IMG/VR virus record: IMGVR_UViG_3300012964_000024
Span: 1 to 39,683 of that record
Length of the DNA stretch: 39,683 nt
From: a virus
Direction: 5' to 3' (one strand)
Shown piece by piece: positions 14,107-18,978 of this stretch. The position numbers and the translations under genes are program-made. The notes beneath the pieces were generated by a model that saw nothing but the letters and a program-made list of their open reading frames with translations, did not search any database and was not told the origin of the DNA. Every line of letters begins with the position of its first letter. The stretch's first letter is position 1.

Positions 14107-14122
14107 CTTAATCTAGATTAAC
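14107..14122. promoter_or_regulatory. TTAATC palindrome, site 4
   Basis: It reads CTTAATCTAGATTAAC; the 14-bp core is identical to sites 1 and 3. On the minus strand it is followed by GTTTTT, so in RNA it could also act as a weak hairpin-plus-U-run terminator. Confidence 0.65.
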
Positions 14123-14191
14123 TAAATTAAATCTTTGGACAGACTGCGCCCCGCGACCGCTCACCACAACCGGAGTCCGGCGCATATAAAT

Positions 14192-14220
14192 ACTATAACA
14201 TATATATCCCCTGAAGTCAA
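14192..14220 (-). promoter_or_regulatory. Sigma70-type promoter
   Basis: On the minus strand: TTGACT, 17-base spacer, TATAGT. It is placed directly after the stop of the 35-residue gene. Transcription would start near 14185, run through a GCGCC/GGCGC stem (14146-14183) and palindrome 4, then into the structured block and the outer-membrane protein gene. Confidence 0.7.
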
Positions 14221-14232
14221 GGGACATAGATT

Positions 14233-14340
14233 TTATAGTGATCTATTAGTAATAGCTTTTACAATCCACACCGTGCCCACTAAAACAAATGCTAGCCATG
14301 TTGCAAAATCTATACATAAGTTTATCGTATGTTGATCCAT
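14233..14340 (-). CDS. Tiny membrane protein, 35 residues
   Basis: The product is MDQHTINLCIDFATWLAFVL followed by VGTVWIVKAITNRSL, one hydrophobic helix of about 20 residues. The ATG at 14340 lies inside the 3' end of the preceding gene, a 19-base overlap, so translation is probably coupled; its own ribosome site is weak. No family recognised. Confidence 0.48.
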   Translation of the reverse strand: MDQHTINLCIDFATWLAFVLVGTVWIVKAITNRSL

Positions 14341-14432
14341 TCGGTTACCCAATCAATAATTTTGCCAATAAGAAAAATACCCCCACAAATTACAAATGTG
14401 TAGGCTAAATTCAAAAAATCATTATGTGACAT
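14322..14432 (-). CDS. Tiny membrane protein, 36 residues
   Basis: The ATG at 14432 follows a strong GAGGAGG ribosome site. The product begins MSHNDFLNLAYTFVICGGIF and ends KIIDWVTEWINIR: one transmembrane helix and an amphipathic tail. It is the middle member of a run of small leftward genes. Function unknown. Confidence 0.6.
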   Translation of the reverse strand: MSHNDFLNLAYTFVICGGIFLIGKIIDWVTEWINIR

Positions 14433-14441
14433 ATTTCCTCC

Positions 14442-14633
14442 TCATAGATTATATAGTGTGGTCATCTTAACGTTTCCACAGTCCATCAAATGCTCATTAT
14501 TCCACTCAACAGCCATGACCCATTCTAGAAAACATGGAGATACAATTGCGTCATTTCCTTTGGAATCTTTACCAAAGACAATGTAAAAAATTGGTGCTTT
14601 CTCATCATCATAGAACGGCACTTTGATTCCCAT
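14442..14633 (-). CDS. Hypothetical protein, 63 residues
   Basis: The ATG at 14633 follows AGGAG with an 8-base spacer. The product begins MGIKVPFYDDEKAPIFYIVF and continues GKDSKGNDAIVSPCFLEWVM. It is soluble-looking and probably a small mixed alpha/beta fold. It sits 9 bases ahead of the next tiny gene in the same unit. No family recognised. Confidence 0.6.
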   Translation of the reverse strand: MGIKVPFYDDEKAPIFYIVFGKDSKGNDAIVSPCFLEWVMAVEWNNEHLMDCGNVKMTTLYNL

Positions 14634-14792
14634 AAAATTCTCCTGTTAAGGCGATTCGGGACTGGCTGGCCGGATAGCTAATCCGTTTAACCCATTACTT
14701 TGCCCAAGTAACGTATTTGCAGGCACCACGAGCCAGTCCTTCCTCGACAAGCCAGTTTTAGGAACGGAGCCGAAACCCTTGCTTGCGAGACT
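14634..14792 (-). ncRNA. Structured leader with two alternative pairings
   Basis: This gene-free block has ACTGGCT (14661-14667), which can pair with either of two AGCCAGT copies (14731-14737 within a 9-bp match, and 14750-14756). An internal hairpin TTACTT/AAGTAA lies at 14695-14711. It precedes the ribosome site of the 63-residue gene. The mutually exclusive pairings resemble an attenuator or riboswitch expression platform, but no known family is recognised. A weak TTAATC-like site lies at 14678-14690. Confidence 0.35.
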
Positions 14793-14972
14793 TTAATGCT
14801 TTGTATCAGTGATCGTTAGAGCTTCGATCAATTCCACTTTGATCCCCTGATTTCTCCAGTACAGAATCTCAGTTTCTACCTGAGTCCTGTCCGAATCATC
14901 ATAGTACACCATAGTCGGCTTAGGCATTGATGGCCCAGCATACACTTTAAGGACGAATACAGGCATAAGCAT
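14793..14972 (-). CDS. Hypothetical protein, 59 residues
   Basis: The ATG at 14972 follows an AGGAGG ribosome site 4 bases upstream. The product has MLMPVFVLKVYAGPSMPKPT, then YYDDSDRTQVETEILYWRNQ and GIKVELIEAL. It looks like a small soluble alpha/beta protein. It is the first gene downstream of the hammerhead ribozyme, so its mRNA would be cut 5' of it, about 200 bases upstream of the start codon. No family recognised. Confidence 0.62.
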   Translation of the reverse strand: MLMPVFVLKVYAGPSMPKPTMVYYDDSDRTQVETEILYWRNQGIKVELIEALTITDTKH

Positions 14973-14991
14973 ATATCCTCCTGATGATACA

Positions 14992-15006
14992 TTAAACTAC
15001 GTTTAA
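14992..15006. promoter_or_regulatory. Second palindrome type TTAAAC-TAC-GTTTAA
   Basis: A perfect dyad with 6-base arms around 3 bases, 20 bases upstream of the ATG at 14972, next to a degenerate TTAATC-type site at 15012-15025. Possible operator or RNA hairpin. Confidence 0.35.
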
Positions 15007-15055
15007 CACATCTAATCTAAATTAAGTGTCGGTTACGCACTTCCGACGAGCTTTA

Positions 15056-15082
15056 TTTATAGCCTCTCGACCAAGCTATAAA
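15056..15082 (-). other. 8-bp stem-loop in the ribozyme downstream fragment
   Basis: Inverted repeat TTTATAGC/GCTATAAA with an 11-base loop. A second stem GTCGG/CCGAC lies just downstream on the minus strand. Together they make the stretch between the hammerhead and the next gene highly structured. Confidence 0.45.
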
Positions 15083-15168
15083 ATCGTGGGCATACACCTA
15101 TCGGGTCGCCGCTCGCTAAGTGTCTCCATGTGCCGTGTCGAGTGCTAGCACAAGTTAATGCCCTGCTC

Positions 15169-15227
15169 CGCGTTTACGCCAGGAATATTCCCCTAGCGTT
15201 TCGGCCCTATGGCCTCATCAGAACGCG
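15169..15227 (-). ncRNA. Type I hammerhead self-cleaving ribozyme
   Basis: Minus-strand RNA in order: stem I CGCGUU; invariant CUGAUGA (15215-15221); stem II GGCC-AUAG-GGCC; invariant GAAA (15199-15202); stem III CGCUAGG with loop GGAAUAUU and CCUGGCG (one U-G pair); then U-A and stem I AACGCG. The A of GAAA pairs with the U before the cleavage base, as required. Predicted cleavage follows the A complementary to 15175. All invariant core bases are present. The open stem is stem I, making it type I. It starts 6 bases after the stop of the 58-residue gene and would split the leftward transcript between two small genes. Confidence 0.93.
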
Positions 15228-15232
15228 ACTTC

Positions 15233-15409
15233 TTAAGGAATTACTATCACCGCATACAGAAAGGCAATAATAACCCCGATAGCGATTGTTGATCCTACTG
15301 TGACAATCGCAATGTCAAGAAAGATTTCAAACAATGATTGGTCCGGCGTAGTATCCGCCACAGTCTGCCTCGCGGCCTCTACAGTCTTGTGTAGCTGTTT
15401 GATTCTCAT
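15233..15409 (-). CDS. Small membrane protein, 58 residues
   Basis: The ATG at 15409 follows a GGAGG ribosome site. The product starts MRIKQLHKTVEAARQTVADT (soluble helix) and continues with a long hydrophobic helix (IAIVTVGSTIAIGVIIAFLY), giving an N-in or N-out single-pass protein. A TTAATC palindrome lies 20 bases upstream, and the hammerhead follows the stop. Unknown function; probably an early membrane protein. Confidence 0.62.
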   Translation of the reverse strand: MRIKQLHKTVEAARQTVADTTPDQSLFEIFLDIAIVTVGSTIAIGVIIAFLYAVIVIP

Positions 15410-15428
15410 TTTCCCTCCACAGATAAAA

Positions 15429-15443
15429 GTTAATCGGATTAAC
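15429..15443. promoter_or_regulatory. TTAATC palindrome, site 5
   Basis: GTTAATCGGATTAAC, arms separated by one base. It lies 20 bases upstream of the ATG at 15409. A TTGACA hexamer (15493-15498) and weak -10-like sequences (around 15459-15475) lie further upstream. Confidence 0.65.
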
Positions 15444-15538
15444 TATTTCCTTACTTCTAGTATGACAATAGCTTAACACATAACAATAACTATGTCAAGT
15501 CATGTCTACTTTTAATAACCCTATAATCTAAGGCTCTT

Positions 15539-15565
15539 AAAAGTATCCCCTCTTACGAGGGGATA
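15539..15565 (-). terminator. Rho-independent terminator (leftward)
   Basis: A perfect 9-bp stem, TATCCCCTC/GAGGGGATA, with a 4-base loop (15544-15565), followed on the minus strand by ACTTTTAA. It lies 22 bases after the stop of the 208-residue gene and should end that unit. Confidence 0.75.
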
Positions 15566-15587
15566 AGGGCAGGTAATCTTAGCTAAC

Positions 15588-16214
15588 TTACTGACTTACT
15601 GCACGAATCTGCGCGGCTTCCAGAGCTTCCGCATCGGTCATGCTTTCATTGTCCGACACATCGACTTTCGGCTCATACTTTGAAATGATCTCTTCCTGTA
15701 CTTCGGTAGGAAGCTTCGCAACCCGATCTAGCAGATCATTAAATAATACTTCCGTGACAGACTTGGCGCGCTGTATCTCCACATCAACACCATTCTCCCC
15801 TCCCTCGCCCTGCTCCATTGACTTCTTGGGGCTTTTGCGGGCCTTGACTGCCTGAGTCTTAAGCTCTTTGTACTGACTGTAGGACTCAGAATCATTTGGG
15901 ATAAGCCCAAAATCCTCCCATCCACGCAGAATCACAGATTTAGCATTGCTCCAAGCACCTGGCAAACGAACATAAGCTTGCCGTTCCTTCTTGGCCATGC
16001 CGGCATTCGCTGCCTTTTCCGTAAGGCGGGTCTTGCGAGCACTTTCTGCAGCAGCGCATCCGGACTCAAACTGATCAGCACTTGTGCATCCCTGAGCCAG
16101 AATAAAGAGATGTTGCGCTACTGATTCCTGTTTACCGCTGATTACCTTCTGTGCATTGTCCGCCTCAGCGAGCACGGAGTTAAAGGTAATTTCCTGCTTC
16201 TTTTCCTGTGTCAT
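15588..16214 (-). CDS. Hypothetical early protein, 208 residues
   Basis: It starts at an ATG at 16214. The protein is helical and charged: VLAEADNAQKVISGKQES, AESARKTRLTEKAANAGMAK, KERQAYVRLPGAWSNAKSVI, then a basic linker (KARKSPKKS) and an acidic C-terminus. It is alone between a good sigma70-type promoter (16321-16349) and a terminator, so it is probably expressed early and strongly. A TTAATC site lies in its leader. Less AT-rich than the neighbouring small genes. No domain recognised. Confidence 0.72.
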   Translation of the reverse strand: MTQEKKQEITFNSVLAEADNAQKVISGKQESVAQHLFILAQGCTSADQFESGCAAAESARKTRLTEKAANAGMAKKERQAYVRLPGAWSNAKSVILRGWEDFGLIPNDSESYSQYKELKTQAVKARKSPKKSMEQGEGGENGVDVEIQRAKSVTEVLFNDLLDRVAKLPTEVQEEIISKYEPKVDVSDNESMTDAEALEAAQIRAVSQ

Positions 16215-16240
16215 GGTTAAACCCTCGTAATTGACAGACT

Positions 16241-16267
16241 AGCTCAGTATGAGCTAATCCGATTAAG
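16241..16267. promoter_or_regulatory. TTAATC palindrome, site 6, with adjoining hairpin
   Basis: CTAATCCGATTAAG (16254-16267) adjoins the inverted repeat AGCTCA/TGAGCT (16241-16255). Both lie in the leader between the promoter at 16321-16349 and the ATG at 16214. Confidence 0.55.
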
Positions 16268-16320
16268 TGGATTTAGCCAATCAACCTGCCCAAATTGTAA
16301 AAGAACGTATTACAGGGATT

Positions 16321-16349
16321 ACTATAAACCTAATCTTTATCTGTGTCAA
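16321..16349 (-). promoter_or_regulatory. Consensus sigma70 promoter
   Basis: Minus strand TTGACA, 17-base spacer, TATAGT. It overlaps the last codons of the 31-residue gene. It should drive the 208-residue gene and would be read by host RNA polymerase. Confidence 0.8.
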
Positions 16350-16425
16350 GCATTGATGCAATCACCCTAACAACAATCGCCAAGATGATTACAATCAACA
16401 TCAGAGCACGAAAAAGGTAATTCAT
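16330..16425 (-). CDS. Tiny membrane protein, 31 residues
   Basis: The product is MNYLFRALMLIVIILAIVVR followed by VIASMLDTDKD, almost entirely one transmembrane helix with a short charged tail. The ATG at 16425 follows AAGGTG. A promoter for the next gene is embedded in its 3' end. Function unknown. Confidence 0.58.
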   Translation of the reverse strand: MNYLFRALMLIVIILAIVVRVIASMLDTDKD

Positions 16426-16478
16426 AGTATCACCTTGAGTACATTGTTTCACAGTGTTTGCATTGTGTCACGCGTAAT

Positions 16479-16492
16479 CTAATCCGATTAAG
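16479..16492. promoter_or_regulatory. TTAATC palindrome, site 7
   Basis: CTAATCCGATTAAG, identical to the core of site 6. On the minus strand it lies about 10 bases downstream of an extended -10 (TGG-TATAAA, 16502-16510). Confidence 0.6.
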
Positions 16493-16501
16493 CTAAATGT
16501 T

Positions 16502-16510
16502 TTTATACCA
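16502..16510 (-). promoter_or_regulatory. Extended -10 promoter element
   Basis: Minus strand TGG-TATAAA without a convincing -35. It would transcribe through site 7 toward the 31-residue gene. Confidence 0.4.
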
Positions 16511-16554
16511 GGATTAATAAGATTAATGATATAGTGCTTCTCACGCGCGCGCGT

Positions 16555-16583
16555 ATTATAAGGAATAGCAATTAGTGTGCCAG
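16555..16583 (-). promoter_or_regulatory. Sigma70-like promoter
   Basis: Minus strand CTGGCA, 17-base spacer, perfect TATAAT. It lies upstream of the extended -10 at 16502-16510 and would drive the same leftward unit. Confidence 0.5.
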
Positions 16584-16807
16584 GTAGTGTGATCTGATTA
16601 GACTAATATAGTGTGACCGACTTTAAATCATCCTATCCCACTATAAATAATTCTTATAGAAAATCTTAGCCACCCCCCGAGGGGAAATTTAGGAATGTCA
16701 TATTGATTAGTACCTTACATTCGACGGTTATATAAATTTCTAAGGTCCAAAAAGGGCTAAAATTAGAAAACTCGTGGCAAACTTTACCCAAAACTATTAC
16801 CTAAATA

Positions 16808-16823
16808 CTTAATCTAGATTAAC
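16808..16823. promoter_or_regulatory. TTAATC palindrome, site 8
   Basis: CTTAATCTAGATTAAC, the same 16 bases as site 4. On the minus strand it begins 4 bases downstream of the extended -10 at 16828-16836, so it would cover the transcription start. Confidence 0.68.
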
Positions 16824-16827
16824 TTTT

Positions 16828-16836
16828 ACTATACCA
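16828..16836 (-). promoter_or_regulatory. Extended -10 promoter element
   Basis: Minus strand TGG-TATAGT. No good -35 at the usual distance; a TTGACA occurs only 8 bases upstream. It is the rightmost leftward promoter candidate. Confidence 0.5.
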
Positions 16837-16884
16837 AACCTTGTCAAGCCCCCTAAATGAAATAAATATTTTTACTTTCATAGG

Positions 16885-16911
16885 GAACTTTTTATGATTC
16901 TTGTTGTCTAA
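16885..16911 (+). promoter_or_regulatory. Phage-specific promoter candidate, copy 1 (rightward)
   Basis: GAACTTTTTA, 9 bases, TTGTCTAA, then GTA. It is 81 bases upstream of copy 2, in front of the late operon. Confidence 0.65.
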
Positions 16912-16965
16912 GTACTAGTAAGATTACGATTTACAACATCTCTAAAATATATTTTTTATTTTGCG

Positions 16966-16992
16966 GAACTTTTCCTGTTTTTAGTTGTCTAA
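16966..16992 (+). promoter_or_regulatory. Phage-specific promoter candidate, copy 2 (rightward)
   Basis: GAACTTTTCC, 9 bases, TTGTCTAA, then GTATAT. It is followed by an AT-rich leader of about 125 bases to the protease ATG. Confidence 0.65.
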
Positions 16993-17019
16993 GTATATTT
17001 TAAATATAATTATTACTTA

Positions 17020-17035
17020 GTTTCCTAAAGGAAAC
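17020..17035 (+). other. Leader hairpin GTTTCC-TAAA-GGAAAC
   Basis: A perfect 6-bp stem with a TAAA loop, about 30 bases after copy 2. The 12-base core TTCCTAAAGGAA recurs at 24755-24766 just before a structural gene start, where it contains the ribosome site. Confidence 0.45.
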
Positions 17036-17119
17036 AATATAAATAGATAAATAATAATTATAAATAAAACTATAATATACTTATAAAATCTTTTTTTCTT
17101 CTGAGGTATATTCTTTTTT

Positions 17120-17830
17120 ATGCGAAAGATATTATTCTTGGTTGGTTTACTCGCCCTATTGGGCGGAACTATTCTGTATAAATTAGATTATACCTCTGCT
17201 CCTGTTATGCAGGAGCGTAATCTTATGAGCACTGTATATGTGCTCAATGTAGTCTCTCCGTCTGCACAGGGAGAAATGCAGCCGGTATCTCATGGTTCTG
17301 GAGTTGTTGTGCAACTCCGTAATGGTCACGTCTATCTCGTGACCGCTTATCATGTAGTTGATGATCTTAAGGATCATCCAGAGTATGTACTGCTGATCTC
17401 TCGATCAGCGTTTGAAGTTAAAGGAGATCGTGCAACTATAGTGGTTGTTGATCCTCTGCACGATCTTGCTATTGTTGAAGTCCAATCTTTGCCTGCCGCT
17501 AAGGCGGCGTATATTTGCACATTGACACCAGAGGTCTTTGACCGGGTGGTGGCAATAGGGTCTCCTGGACCCTTGCACGTTTCTCCTGCGGAGGGCATCA
17601 TCTCTGATACTGATGCCCTTTTTCCCACGTTACTGAATAATATGAACTTTCCAATGATTCAGCATACAGCCACTATCAGTGGCGGAGATTCAGGTGGTGG
17701 TCTATTTAAGTATGAAAATGGTGGATGGTGTTTGCAGGGAATCAATACTCAAGCCATTGGGGACCATCCATCTATCAATTTCGCTGTAGGGGTGCAATAT
17801 CTGCTACCCCTGTTACACAGCATCAAGTAA
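17120..17830 (+). CDS. HtrA/trypsin-like serine protease, membrane-anchored
   Basis: The protein has 236 residues. An N-terminal hydrophobic anchor or signal (residues 3-20) is followed by an S1-type fold with the full triad: His78 (VTAYHVVDD), Asp115 (DPLHDLAIVE) and Ser191 (SGGDSGGGLF). The sequence is closest in style to HtrA/DegP proteases without a PDZ domain. It is the first gene of the late operon. The start at 17120 has a distant ribosome site. An internal ATG at 17225 (Met36) has AGGAG at a good distance and would give a soluble form starting right at the protease domain. Possible roles are capsid or scaffold maturation, or cleavage of host envelope proteins. Confidence 0.83.
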   Translation: MRKILFLVGLLALLGGTILYKLDYTSAPVMQERNLMSTVYVLNVVSPSAQGEMQPVSHGSGVVVQLRNGHVYLVTAYHVVDDLKDHPEYVLLISRSAFEVKGDRATIVVVDPLHDLAIVEVQSLPAAKAAYICTLTPEVFDRVVAIGSPGPLHVSPAEGIISDTDALFPTLLNNMNFPMIQHTATISGGDSGGGLFKYENGGWCLQGINTQAIGDHPSINFAVGVQYLLPLLHSIK

Positions 17831-17868
17831 TTAATCTAAACGCCCTGTAGGGCATTGTAGGAGGTTTG

Positions 17869-18168
17869 GTGGCAGGTTTAATGGATATCTTTGGTGGTCC
17901 TTCTACTGCTGATCGTGAAGCAGCTAATAAGAAGGCACAAGCAGACTGGGAAGCTAAACAGGATGCCAAGATCAAGTCTGAGCAGGATTTTATGCATACT
18001 CAGTCTCAAGTACCTGTTCGTGGTACTGAGAAAGGGAAGTATGGAAGCAATGCTGAACATACTCCGGATACTTATAAGTCTACCGATGATACTTCTACGG
18101 AAGTAGGTCGTACTGGTAAAATGTCAGTTCAAATGCGTAAAGCCTTAAAAGATGCTGGAGCACTCTAA
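17869..18168 (+). CDS. Small charged protein with RGTEKGKYG motif
   Basis: About 99 residues; start uncertain between a GTG at 17869 (GGAGG 4 bases upstream) and an ATG at 17881. The N-terminal helix has DREAANKKAQADWEAKQ. It carries VPVRGTEKGKYG, followed by AEHTPDTYKSTDD. The same motif occurs in the next protein. It overlaps the next gene by TAATG. It lies between the protease and the small terminase, a usual place for packaging or small virion proteins. No known family. Confidence 0.65.
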   Translation: MAGLMDIFGGPSTADREAANKKAQADWEAKQDAKIKSEQDFMHTQSQVPVRGTEKGKYGSNAEHTPDTYKSTDDTSTEVGRTGKMSVQMRKALKDAGAL

Positions 18169-18401
18169 TGCCAATTGAATATACCCCTGCTAATATTACT
18201 CCCTCAGTTAATATTCCTGATGCTACAAAGCCACCTAAGAAAGATGATGCTCCGGTTAAAAAGAAACCTACAGGTAAGCCGGGAGAGACAATGCCCGGCC
18301 AATCTGATAAAGCTAATGATCCTATTAGGGGAACAGAGCGAGGCAAATATGGAATGGATGATGTAGAGCATGATGCTAATACTGGAGATATTGAACGATA
18401 A
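18168..18401 (+). CDS. Small Pro/Lys-rich protein with RGTERGKYG motif
   Basis: The protein has 77 residues. The N-terminal part is Pro-rich (IEYTPANITPSVNIPDATKP) and the middle is Lys/Pro-rich (PKKDDAPVKKKPTGKPGE), so it is likely disordered. The C-terminal PIRGTERGKYGMDDVEHDAN repeats the motif of the preceding protein. It is coupled to both neighbours by TAATG overlaps. No family recognised; it could bind a common partner. Confidence 0.65.
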   Translation: MPIEYTPANITPSVNIPDATKPPKKDDAPVKKKPTGKPGETMPGQSDKANDPIRGTERGKYGMDDVEHDANTGDIER

Positions 18402-18874
18402 TGGCTAAAGGTAAGGCTTGGGATATGGATACCCGTATTCAAGCTGCCATTGCTTGGCTTATTACGGGAGATTCAGAAGAGGCTGGAAGGCTTTGTAATA
18501 TTCCTGGACGTACTGTACGTCTATGGATGCAGCAACCTTGGTGGGAAGAAGTTCTTGCTGAAGCTCGTACAATTAAACAAAAGGAGTTAGATGCTTTATG
18601 GACAGGTCTGATTCACAAGTCTACGACAGCCCTGAGGGAACGCTTGGATCAGGGAGACGCGATTCTGAGCAAGACTGGAGAAGTAAGGTACTTGCCAGTA
18701 AAAGCGAAGGATATCGCAATCATAATGAGTATCGCAATCGACAAGCGAGCACTTCTTCGCAACCAGCCAACTTCGCGGGTGGAAAAAATTACGGTAGAGG
18801 AAAAACTGGATCGTATCGGAAACAAATTGGCCGAATTGGATCAGCCAGAGGTCGATGACGAACAGATTCATTAA
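18401..18874 (+). CDS. Terminase small subunit
   Basis: The protein has 157 residues. The N-terminal helix-turn-helix (IQAAIAWLITGDSEEAGRLCNIPGRTVRLW, about residues 13-42) should bind the packaging site. Helical oligomerisation segments (KQKELDALWTGLIHKSTTAL, KDIAIIMSIAIDKRALL) and an acidic tail follow. The layout and the position two genes before the large terminase support the call. Its TAA overlaps the ATG of a tiny membrane protein. Confidence 0.82.
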   Translation: MAKGKAWDMDTRIQAAIAWLITGDSEEAGRLCNIPGRTVRLWMQQPWWEEVLAEARTIKQKELDALWTGLIHKSTTALRERLDQGDAILSKTGEVRYLPVKAKDIAIIMSIAIDKRALLRNQPTSRVEKITVEEKLDRIGNKLAELDQPEVDDEQIH

Positions 18875-18978
18875 TGAACGGGCTTGGTTTGTTTTCAATA
18901 ACTACTTTTGTTTGGCTTGTTTTAAAAGTCTGTTGGTGGACTTATAAATGGGGATTAATTCCTGATGAAGACGAGTAA
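18874..18978 (+). CDS. Tiny membrane protein between the terminase genes, 34 residues
   Basis: The product begins MNGLGLFSITTFVWLVLKVC and ends WGLIPDEDE: one transmembrane helix with a Trp-rich boundary and an acidic tail. The ATG overlaps the small-terminase stop (TAATG), and its end overlaps the large-terminase start by 14 bases, so it fills an otherwise unexplained gap exactly. Function unknown; it may mainly couple translation. Confidence 0.58.
   Translation: MNGLGLFSITTFVWLVLKVCWWTYKWGLIPDEDE

Larger units (their letters stand above)
16426..17119. other. Divergent switch region without genes
   Basis: About 690 bases separate the leftward early genes from the rightward late operon. From left to right it holds TTAATC site 7, two minus-strand -10 elements, a CG-alternating run (16545-16553), a CCCC/GGGG hairpin near 16670, TTAATC site 8 and an extended -10. 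It ends with two rightward bipartite elements, the GTTTCC/GGAAAC hairpin and a nearly pure AT leader. I found no convincing open frame in it. Confidence 0.6.

Noticed and set aside
16541-16553. Alternating CG run as a Z-DNA or special site
   Set aside because: Too short for a firm statement; no repeat elsewhere in the window.
16664-16680. CCCC/GGGG hairpin in the switch region as terminator
   Set aside because: No T-run follows on either strand, and pairing is ambiguous because of the C-run.
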